DNA from: Paenibacillus koleovorans NBRC 103111
Lineage (GTDB): Bacteria > Bacillota > Bacilli > Paenibacillales > NBRC-103111
NCBI RefSeq assembly: GCF_004000845.1
Contig: NZ_BIMA01000050.1
Coordinates: 1 to 49,432 of the forward strand
Direction: 5' to 3'
DNA length: 49,432 nt
Shown piece by piece: positions 42,434 to 49,432 of the stretch. Numbering within the stretch: position 1 is the stretch's first letter; each line of letters starts with the position of its first letter. Under the pieces are notes generated by a model. It was not told the DNA's origin, made no database searches, and worked only from the letters and a program-made list of their open reading frames with translations. The position numbers and the translations under genes are program-made.

Positions 42434-43261
42434 ATGTTTTCCAGAAAAGAACTAGTAGATCGGTTTCGAGCCAAAATAGCGGTCGGCCAACCTATCATAG
42501 GCGGCGGAGCAGGTACCGGCCTTTCCGCCAAATGCGCGGAGGACGGCGGGATCGATCTCATCATCATCTATAATTCCGGCCGCTATCGGATGGCGGGGCG
42601 CGGTTCCCTGGCAGGTCTCCTCCCCTATGGGGACGCCAACCAGATTGTGGTCGACATGGGCAGCGAGGTGCTCCCTATCGTGCGGCGCACGCCCGTTCTC
42701 GCCGGGGTTTGCGGTACCGATCCTTTCCGCAGGATGGATGTCTTCCTCCCGGAGCTGAAGCGGCTTGGATTTTCCGGTGTCCAGAACTTCCCGACAGTCG
42801 GTCTGATGGATGGCGTGTTTCGTCAAAATTTAGAAGAGACGGGCATGAGCTACAATCTGGAAATCGAAATGATCGAAAAGGCGCATCGGCTGGATCTGCT
42901 GACAACCCCGTATGTGTTCAATGAAGAGGATGCGCGCAACATGGCGAAGGCCGGCGCAGACATTCTCGTTGCTCATGTAGGCCTGACGACCAAAGGAAAA
43001 ATCGGCGCCAAAACCGCCCTCTCCCTCGATGAATCGGCCGATCTGGTACAGCGTATCCACGATGCGGGCAAATCCGTGAACCCGGACATTATCGTGCTAT
43101 GCCATGGCGGACCGATTTCCGAGCCGGAGGACGCCTCTTACATTTTGCGGCATACCCGAGGGGTGGCAGGTTTCTTCGGCGCTTCCAGCATCGAACGCCT
43201 TCCGACGGAAACGGCGATTACGAATCAAGTCCGTCATTTTGTCCGCATGCTTGAAGCCTAG
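42434..43261 (+). CDS. Phosphoenolpyruvate hydrolase-like TIM-barrel protein
   Basis: 275 residues, GGAGGG 9-13 bases before the ATG. Motifs include [58 protein letters not shown] and [20 protein letters not shown]. The family is related to the isocitrate lyase/PEP mutase group and is named PEP hydrolase-like; no PEP hydrolase activity can be shown from sequence. It corresponds to the C-terminal TIM-barrel half of plant Tm-1 and is coupled with the gene before it. Confidence 0.88.
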   Translation: MFSRKELVDRFRAKIAVGQPIIGGGAGTGLSAKCAEDGGIDLIIIYNSGRYRMAGRGSLAGLLPYGDANQIVVDMGSEVLPIVRRTPVLAGVCGTDPFRRMDVFLPELKRLGFSGVQNFPTVGLMDGVFRQNLEETGMSYNLEIEMIEKAHRLDLLTTPYVFNEEDARNMAKAGADILVAHVGLTTKGKIGAKTALSLDESADLVQRIHDAGKSVNPDIIVLCHGGPISEPEDASYILRHTRGVAGFFGASSIERLPTETAITNQVRHFVRMLEA

Positions 43262-43488
43262 AAAAGGCCAGACAGGGCATTTTTAAAACATATGTAAACG
43301 GAAGCACGAACGAGCAATGGCGAGCTTTCATTTTCTGAAAAACCCGAGCAACGGGATCAGGCCGACCAACCCAAAATAGCGAACATATGTTTTTGACGTT
43401 TGACCCTGGCGAGCCCACCCTGCTACGATTGCATCAATTTCCACTTTCGGAGGGGTTGCATCTGTCGCACCAATCGCCGCGCTCCCAT

Positions 43489-45258
43489 ATGTCGAATCCA
43501 TTTCCGGATTGGCTGGTTTTCTTTTTCAAGCAGCTGGTCGGTTCCAAAAAGGAATTCCTGCTCATTACGCTGCTCACCGCGCTCGCCGCCGCTTGCGGGA
43601 CGGCCGTCCCCTTGCTGATCGGCCGGTTGATGGATGCAGTCGCGCATCGGCAAGGTCAAGGGTTGACCGCCATGGCCGCCGGGTTGCTTGGCATCATCCT
43701 GCTGGGAGAGCTGCTCGCCGCTTACCGTGCCTACGTGTCCTCGAAAGCAATGGTAGGGCTGTCTTACAAGCTGATGGAGGATACGCTGGCCGCCCTCTTG
43801 CGCACGAACGCACGGTTCTTTCACGAGACGCCGCGCGGGGAGCTGCTGCAGCGATGCACGCAGGATACGAAAATAATCCAGCGATTCGGCCTGTCCACCC
43901 TGCCCTCGTTCGCCCAGGATGTGCTGCTCGCCGCCGCCGCGCTCACCATGCTCATCCGGTGGAATGGGGTGCTAGCCCTTCTCTTGGTGGCTGCTTTCGT
44001 GCTCCTCTTCCTCCCCGTCCGACACTTCGGGCGCAGACGAGGCGCCGTCCGCAAGCTGGCAGCCGCTCACGACGCCGCCCTGCGGTCAAGCTTGCTGGAG
44101 AAGCTGGGCTTCATCAAGCAGATCAAGCTGTACGGGACGGAGCGTATGGAGCGCGCTTCCTATGAGTCGGAACAGCAGCGGTGGGCGGAGCTATACTACC
44201 AGGACAGCATCGTCGACACGATGTACCGCACGTTTCCCCGCATCCCCGACTCGCTGGCGCCGGCGCTCGTCTTCGTCTTCGCCGGCTGGCAGCTGGCGAC
44301 CGGACATGCTACGGTGGGACAGCTCGTGGCGATTCTCGCTTTCATTCCCGCGATCAACGCGCCGGTGCGCTCGTTCTTCGGGCTGTACGTCAGCTTCGCG
44401 GACATCAAAGTGCGGATCGAAGGCATTCAAGCCTATATGCGGCTGCCGAGCGAACCCGGCTTGCAGCCGGGGCTGCGCCAGGAAGGGGACTACAGACGGG
44501 CGGCTATCGAGTTCCACGATGTGTGCGTGGCGGAGGAGCGAGGCGAGCTGCTTCGCGGGCTGCGGTTCCGTATCGAGCCCGGCGAGCATGTGGCGGTCGT
44601 CGGGCCGAGCGGCGCAGGCAAGAGCACGCTGCTGAAGCTACTGCTCCGGCTGCAGGAGCCGACCTCCGGCGAGATCCGGATCGGCGGCGTGCGTACGGAG
44701 GAGTTGGACGCCACGCATTTGCGCAGCCGGATCGGGTATGTGATGCAGGAGGGCGTCTGGTTTCGGGACAGCTTGTACCGAAACTTGACGTTCCTCGGCG
44801 AAGCCGATGTGCAGACGTTGGATCACTGGATGCGGGCTTTCGGGGCGGAGGATATTCCTGAGCAGCTGCCGCAGGGCTACGACTCCGATATAGGCCCCGG
44901 CGGCGATCGTCTGTCCGGCGGCCAGCGCCAACTTCTCGGGCTGATTCGGACGCTTGTGAAGCAGCCCGATCTGTTGCTGCTCGACGAAGCGACCGCCTCG
45001 CTCGATCAGCAGAGCGAGCTGCGCGTGCTGGAAGCGTTGGACCGGCATGCCGGCGGCATCACGCGCATAAACGTCACGCATCGCCTGCGCTGCGCCGCCC
45101 TGGCCGACCGCATCCTCGTGCTTGACCAAGGCGAGCTGGTCGAGCAAGGGACGCATCGCGAGCTGCTCGACCGAGGCGGACTGTATGCCCGGCTGTGGCG
45201 CCAAGAAGCCGCGGAAGGAGGTGTCGCCGATGAGCACGAGCTTGCCGTCAGCCGCTGA
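43489..45258 (+). CDS. ABC exporter of a second pair, first gene
   Basis: About 589 residues if started at ATG 43489 (MSNPFPDWLVFFFKQL), which gives a typical exporter N-terminus; the frame is open back to ATG 43387 and GGAGGGG at 43450 sits before a TTG, so the true start is uncertain. Six spans, then Walker A GPSGAGKSTLLKLLLRLQEP, signature RLSGGQRQLLGLIRTL, Walker B LLLLDEATASLD and H-loop NVTHRLRC. The gene overlaps the next by 29 bases. Substrate unknown; both belong to the multidrug/lipid exporter type. Confidence 0.9.
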   Translation: MSNPFPDWLVFFFKQLVGSKKEFLLITLLTALAAACGTAVPLLIGRLMDAVAHRQGQGLTAMAAGLLGIILLGELLAAYRAYVSSKAMVGLSYKLMEDTLAALLRTNARFFHETPRGELLQRCTQDTKIIQRFGLSTLPSFAQDVLLAAAALTMLIRWNGVLALLLVAAFVLLFLPVRHFGRRRGAVRKLAAAHDAALRSSLLEKLGFIKQIKLYGTERMERASYESEQQRWAELYYQDSIVDTMYRTFPRIPDSLAPALVFVFAGWQLATGHATVGQLVAILAFIPAINAPVRSFFGLYVSFADIKVRIEGIQAYMRLPSEPGLQPGLRQEGDYRRAAIEFHDVCVAEERGELLRGLRFRIEPGEHVAVVGPSGAGKSTLLKLLLRLQEPTSGEIRIGGVRTEELDATHLRSRIGYVMQEGVWFRDSLYRNLTFLGEADVQTLDHWMRAFGAEDIPEQLPQGYDSDIGPGGDRLSGGQRQLLGLIRTLVKQPDLLLLDEATASLDQQSELRVLEALDRHAGGITRINVTHRLRCAALADRILVLDQGELVEQGTHRELLDRGGLYARLWRQEAAEGGVADEHELAVSR

Positions 45259-46984
45259 TCGCAAGAGGATTACTGCTTATCTGCGGAAGGCCTATGGTCC
45301 TTATCGCGCGAATATCGCCCTTATCGTGTTGAAAAATGTAGTCGGCAGCCTGCTGTTCATGATTCCCCCGCTTCTCTCGAAGTACATGCTGGAGCGTGTG
45401 TTACCGCAGCAGGACGTATCCCTGTTGGTCGCTGTGGCGCTCTGCATGATTTTGGTTCCGATCACGGGGAGTATGATCATTTTGCTCGAAAATCGTTGGT
45501 CCAGATTCATGCTGACCTTGTCGGCGCAGGGACGGACGGAGCTGTATGAGGGCATCCAGCGAAAGCCGCTTGCATGGCATCGGCGGCAGACGGTTGGCGA
45601 TTTGACCACGAGGCTGCTGGACGATACGCACAGGATTACGGATCAGGCTTTCGGGCATGTCGGTTTTTATTTGTTCCATATTGTGACGATCGCGGCCGGC
45701 TGCTCCATTCTTCTGTTCTTGCATCCGTTGCTCGCCGCCGTCGTGCTGAGCGTATGGATTGGCCAGACGTTATTGTTGTCCAGACTGAGCCGCTATGCGA
45801 AGAACAAAGCCGCCCAAGTCGCCCGCCAAAATTCGGCCGTAGCCGAGACGGTTCGAGAGCTTGTCTCCGCCGCCGGCTTCCTCAAAGCAAACGGCCAAGA
45901 GGACCAGGCCATGGAGAAAGTGAACGAGTTTTTGCGCCGGGAGTGGGAGGCTACTCGCAGCGGCGTCTTGACGGACCATCGGGTCAGTCTGCTGCAGGCC
46001 GCGCTGAACGCCTTGTCGCTTGTGCTGATGTATACGGCGGGAGGTTATTTGGTGCTGCGCGGGGCGCTGACAATTGGGGGACTGGTTGCCTTTATCGCCG
46101 TTTTCAACTGGCTCCGGCCTTTCGGCATGGCTTTCATTTCACGGACGTTAACGCTTCAGAAACTGTCGGCCGCCGTTGAGCGGGTTGCGGAAGTCGCGTT
46201 TGCCGGGGGGACATCGGCTGAGACGGAGATGGTTGCAGGGCGGAGGATTCCGTCTGGTCCAGTGACTGTAGAGGTGCTGGGACTTAGCAGTCGTCGTGAC
46301 GGCCGAGCCGTGTTGGAGCAGATTGATTTGAGCTTAACGCCAGGCTCCGTCACCTCCTTAGTCGGACATCGGGGTTCCGGAAAATCTACATTCGCCGAGC
46401 TGTTGCTCGGTTTGGAAGAGCCTACTGCCGGCCTTATTCGGCTGAACGGGATTCCACTGGCGGAGATTGATTTGAATTGGCTGAGGCGCCATATGCTAGG
46501 TGTAACTCAGGAAGTGATGCTGCGCAGCGGGACAATTCGCGATAATATTGCTTACGGGCTCGAGAAGGTCGATCCGCAGGAGCTGCAGAATGTGATGCGG
46601 GTTACGGAGCTGGCAGACTGGATCGCCCGCCTTCCCGACGGACTCGATACCCGGGTCGGCGAGCAAGCGCTGCAGCTGTCCGGAGGCGAGCGGCAGCGAA
46701 TCAGCATCGCCCGGGCTTTGCTGCGACGACCGTCCGTGCTTATCCTGGACGAATCGACGTCAGCGCTAGATCAAGGGACCGAGCGCCGACTGCTGGACAA
46801 GCTATTGGCGGAGCATGAGGGGATGACCTTGCTCTTCATTACCCATCGCCTCGATGTGGCGCAGCGATCGGATCAGATCCTCGTGCTGCACGAGGGACGA
46901 CTGGCCGAGCGCGGGACGCATGAGGCGCTGTTGGCGAAGCCCGGCCTCTACTATGCTCTGTGGGAGGCGGGGGAAGCTCGGTGA
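45230..46984 (+). CDS. ABC exporter of a second pair, second gene
   Basis: About 584 residues from ATG 45230, supported by AAGGAGG 8-9 bases upstream inside the end of the previous gene. Six spans, then Walker A GHRGSGKSTFAELLLGLEEP, signature QLSGGERQRISIARALL, Walker B VLILDESTSALD and H-loop FITHRLDVAQRSD. The 29-base overlap indicates coupled translation and a heterodimeric exporter. Nothing nearby points to a substrate. Confidence 0.92.
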   Translation: MSTSLPSAADRKRITAYLRKAYGPYRANIALIVLKNVVGSLLFMIPPLLSKYMLERVLPQQDVSLLVAVALCMILVPITGSMIILLENRWSRFMLTLSAQGRTELYEGIQRKPLAWHRRQTVGDLTTRLLDDTHRITDQAFGHVGFYLFHIVTIAAGCSILLFLHPLLAAVVLSVWIGQTLLLSRLSRYAKNKAAQVARQNSAVAETVRELVSAAGFLKANGQEDQAMEKVNEFLRREWEATRSGVLTDHRVSLLQAALNALSLVLMYTAGGYLVLRGALTIGGLVAFIAVFNWLRPFGMAFISRTLTLQKLSAAVERVAEVAFAGGTSAETEMVAGRRIPSGPVTVEVLGLSSRRDGRAVLEQIDLSLTPGSVTSLVGHRGSGKSTFAELLLGLEEPTAGLIRLNGIPLAEIDLNWLRRHMLGVTQEVMLRSGTIRDNIAYGLEKVDPQELQNVMRVTELADWIARLPDGLDTRVGEQALQLSGGERQRISIARALLRRPSVLILDESTSALDQGTERRLLDKLLAEHEGMTLLFITHRLDVAQRSDQILVLHEGRLAERGTHEALLAKPGLYYALWEAGEAR

Positions 46985-47040
46985 GGCTGCCGCGTGCAGC
47001 CTCAGTCGCTGCGGCGGTTGGTTGCCGCGCGCGGCTGCGG

Positions 47041-47565
47041 TTACCAGCCCATCCGATCCCGAAGCGAAGCGATGTGCGCGATATGATGGCGACCGTGCCA
47101 AGCGTATAGCCCGACGTTCCAATTGAGCCGAATCGTATTGCCCGACTCCGGGTGCGCAAAGGTCAGCGCCAGCTCTTCCCGCGTAAGGGTGCGCAGCAGC
47201 GAAGCCCAACGAATGTGCAACGATTCCAGGAGTGTGAGCGAGACTTCCACGGGTAGCCGGGAATCCGGCAGCTCGGCCCACCGCTCCTCGCGGTACGGCT
47301 TGATCGTCGGATTCGGCTCGGTGAGCGCCAGCTTGAACCGGGTGTAGCTGTTCAGATGACTGTCGGCCAGATGATGCACGACTTGCCGCACGGTCCAGCC
47401 GTCCGGACGATAAGGTGTGTCCAACTGCTCTTCGCTGAGTCCAGCCACCGCCGCCCGCAGTTGGGCTGGAGCGGCTTCGATCTCCTCCATCCAGCGGTTG
47501 CTTTGTTGCTGCGAGATGTCGCCCTCCCATTGGAATCGGCCTATCGGGAAACGCAAATCCGTCAT
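47041..47565 (-). CDS. YfiT/DinB-family bacillithiol transferase-like protein
   Basis: 174 residues of the DinB four-helix fold. The metal-binding histidines are present in [20 protein letters not shown] and in [20 protein letters not shown]. The YfiT/BstA group joins the thiol bacillithiol to electrophiles and is nickel- or zinc-dependent in Bacillus; this fits a low-GC-phylum host. It starts 4 bases inside the end of proS, so it is expressed with it. Confidence 0.88.
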   Translation of the reverse strand: MTDLRFPIGRFQWEGDISQQQSNRWMEEIEAAPAQLRAAVAGLSEEQLDTPYRPDGWTVRQVVHHLADSHLNSYTRFKLALTEPNPTIKPYREERWAELPDSRLPVEVSLTLLESLHIRWASLLRTLTREELALTFAHPESGNTIRLNWNVGLYAWHGRHHIAHIASLRDRMGW

Positions 47566-49307
47566 TGTTCTCGTACTCCTTTCGTCTTCAGAAGAAGTTC
47601 ATCTACCGTCATTACGACAGCATCGGCCGAGCCGAACCTTGTCTTCACTTCGACGAGTCCTTCCGCCGCGTGTTTGCCGACGGTGACTCGGATCGGGATG
47701 CCGATCAGATCGGCGTCCTTGAATTTGACGCCCGGGCGTTCGTCCCGATCGTCCAGCAGCACGTCGATGCCCGCTTCCCGGAGTTGCCGGTATAGCGACT
47801 CCGCGAGTGCGGTCTGCTGCTCGTCCTTCAGCGACACTTGGATCAGATGCACCTGGAACGGCGCGACGGCGGCCGGCCAAGCGATGCCGTTCGGATCGTG
47901 ATGCTGCTCTACGATGGCGGAGAGCAGCCGGGACACGCCGATGCCGTAGCAGCCCATGACCAGTGTCCTCGTCTGTCCGGCGCGATCCAGCACGGTCGCT
48001 CCCAGCTTCTCGCTATAGCGGGTGCCGAGCTTGAACACATGACCCACCTCAATGCCGCGATGGAACTGCAGCAGCGCGGAGCAGTGCGGGCATGTATCTC
48101 CGGCGGCGGCGTTGCGATACTCGCCAACGAGGGTAGGCGCAAAATCCCGACCAGGCACGACATGCCTCATATGGTAGTCGTCTTCGTTTGCACCGACGAT
48201 CGCTTCCGGCATGTTGGCGGCATCGCGGTCCACCAGCAGCAGCGGTACATTCAGCCCGACCGGACCTATGAAGCCGAAGGACACGCCTGCAAGATTCCGT
48301 GCCGCCGCTTCGTCGGCCAGCTCCAGCTTCTGGGCGCCCAACGCCTCTCTCACCTTGATCTCGTTGACCTCATGATCCCCTCGCACCAGGACGGCAACGA
48401 GTCGGCCGTCCGCCACATAGAGCAGCGTCTTGATGCAGTCGCTTGCCGCCGCGCCGGTGAATACCGCAAGCTCCTCGATTGTCTTGATTCCAGGCGTATG
48501 AAACTTCTCCATAGCTGCTATAGAGGAAACCGAATCTTCGCAGCCGCCGCTGCTATCGCTGTCCCTGGCGTCCACCTTCCGTGCTGCTGCGAACTCGGCT
48601 TTCTCCATGTTAGCCGAGTAGCCGCAGTTGGTGCACGACACGATCGTATCCTCGCCGATGTCAGCCAAGACCATGAACTCATGCGTGCCGCCTTCGCCTC
48701 CGATCGTGCCGGGATCGGCTTCGACCGCTCGGTAGTTCAGCCCGCACCGGTCCAAGATGCGCACGTACGCGTCGAACATGCTCCGATAGCTGCGGTCCAG
48801 CCCCTCCAAGTCCAAGTCGAAGGAATAGGCATCCTTCATCAGAAATTCCCGTCCCCGCAGCAGCCCGAACCGCGGGCGGCGCTCGTCGCGGAATTTCGTC
48901 TGGATCTGGTACAGGGTTAGCGGCAGTTGTCGGTACGAGGACACCTCACTGCCGACAAGGCTGGTGATCACTTCCTCGTGTGTCGGCCCCAGGGCGAACT
49001 CCCTGCCGTGCCGATCCTGCAGCCGGACAAGCTCCGGGCCGTATAGCTCATACCGGCCGGACTGCTGCCAGAGTTCCGCCGGCTGCAGCGCCGGCATAAG
49101 CAGCTCCTGCGCGCCGGCCCGGTCAAGCTCGGAGCGCACGATCGCCGCGAGCCGCTGCAGCACGCGCTGGCCGAGCGGCAAGTACGTGTACACGCCGGCC
49201 GCGACTTGGCGGATGTAGCCCGCGCGCAATAGCAACTGGTGGCTCATCGCCTCCGCTTCAGTCGGCGCTTCGCGCAATGTAGGAAGCAGCAAATGTTGTT
49301 GTCGCAT
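47562..49307 (-). CDS. proS: Prolyl-tRNA synthetase, bacterial type with editing domain
   Basis: 581 residues, usual length. It charges tRNA-Pro with proline in the cytoplasm. Class II motifs are visible: motif 2 in [20 protein letters not shown] and motif 3 in [20 protein letters not shown]; the inserted editing domain (residues about 230-400) that removes mischarged alanine is present ([38 protein letters not shown]). The last about 110 residues form the anticodon-binding domain. AAGGAGG lies 8 bases before the ATG. The chain is complete within the window. Confidence 0.97.
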   Translation of the reverse strand: MRQQHLLLPTLREAPTEAEAMSHQLLLRAGYIRQVAAGVYTYLPLGQRVLQRLAAIVRSELDRAGAQELLMPALQPAELWQQSGRYELYGPELVRLQDRHGREFALGPTHEEVITSLVGSEVSSYRQLPLTLYQIQTKFRDERRPRFGLLRGREFLMKDAYSFDLDLEGLDRSYRSMFDAYVRILDRCGLNYRAVEADPGTIGGEGGTHEFMVLADIGEDTIVSCTNCGYSANMEKAEFAAARKVDARDSDSSGGCEDSVSSIAAMEKFHTPGIKTIEELAVFTGAAASDCIKTLLYVADGRLVAVLVRGDHEVNEIKVREALGAQKLELADEAAARNLAGVSFGFIGPVGLNVPLLLVDRDAANMPEAIVGANEDDYHMRHVVPGRDFAPTLVGEYRNAAAGDTCPHCSALLQFHRGIEVGHVFKLGTRYSEKLGATVLDRAGQTRTLVMGCYGIGVSRLLSAIVEQHHDPNGIAWPAAVAPFQVHLIQVSLKDEQQTALAESLYRQLREAGIDVLLDDRDERPGVKFKDADLIGIPIRVTVGKHAAEGLVEVKTRFGSADAVVMTVDELLLKTKGVREQ

Positions 49308-49342
49308 TGAGATGACCTCCTTGGATGGTAAACTGAATAGGG

Positions 49343-49432
49343 TCGTGCGTACGGCTCACGGAACGGCTCGCATTCCTGCTGTAAGCACGAAAATCGTGCT
49401 TACGGCTCACGGAACGGCTCGCTTGCCCGCTG
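49343..49432. repeat. Direct repeats with palindromic element upstream of proS
   Basis: A 29-base unit occurs at 49343-49371 and 49394-49422 with one mismatch (core ACGGCTCACGGAACGGCTCG). Between them is the hairpin GTAAGCACGA-AAA-TCGTGCTTAC (49381-49402), nearly the same as at 30992-31013. The array continues to the window edge. Confidence 0.55.

Noticed and set aside
1-49432. CRISPR array, rRNA or tRNA genes
   Set aside because: No regularly spaced repeats of CRISPR type and no rRNA or tRNA-like stretch were seen on reading; covariance searches were not possible.

Overview
The window looks like a chromosomal segment of a moderately GC-rich Gram-positive bacterium, most likely of the Paenibacillaceae (Paenibacillus/Cohnella-like). 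This is inferred from strong AGGAGG-type ribosome binding sites, frequent TTG/GTG starts, a YesMN-type sensor next to a sugar ABC transporter, ydaO-type c-di-AMP riboswitches, a YfiT-type (bacillithiol transferase) DinB protein and the bacterial ProRS with an editing insert. No rRNA, tRNA or CRISPR array was seen.

Left part (1-12,400) is AT-richer than the rest and looks acquired. It starts with a gene cut by the window edge and an HGGxTG-type protein (both typical of prophage or mobile elements), a non-coding stretch rich in inverted repeats, a membrane-anchored unknown protein divergent from an XRE regulator, and then a surface/secreted polymorphic-toxin locus on the minus strand: a DNRLRE/fibronectin-III/YD-repeat protein, a secreted helical protein, a 1698-residue Rhs protein with a nuclease-like C-terminal tip, and a small gene placed as its immunity protein.

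Middle part: a NodB-like deacetylase (12,459-14,354) faces the kdp potassium-ATPase operon (kdpC-kdpB-kdpA plus small proteins and an unknown 136-residue protein as first gene, 14,496-19,636). The operon leader (19,677-20,321) carries two complete c-di-AMP (ydaO/yuaA) riboswitches in series, each followed by its own intrinsic terminator. Divergent from it is a KdpD-like protein made of two KdpD-N+USP halves without any histidine kinase. Convergent to it come corA and a PIN/ribbon-helix-helix toxin-antitoxin pair with a palindromic operator. Then follows a minus-strand operon of a YesN-like regulator, YesM-like kinase, sugar-binding lipoprotein and two permeases (24,913-30,886).

Right part: a CHAP-domain protein and two ABC exporters with a local tandem duplication at their junction (31,011-35,576), an orphan SMC hinge domain with its own promoter (35,678-36,397), a beta-lactamase-like serine hydrolase and a HAD 5'-nucleotidase, a WecG/TagA glycosyltransferase, a Gfo/Idh/MocA dehydrogenase, a decayed GH78-like glycosidase tail, a two-gene operon whose products match the two halves of the plant Tm-1 protein, a second ABC exporter pair, and yfiT-proS at the right edge.

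Most notable: the double riboswitch plus kinase-less double KdpD (a probable c-di-AMP/K+ control circuit), the free-standing SMC hinge, and the Rhs toxin-immunity pair.
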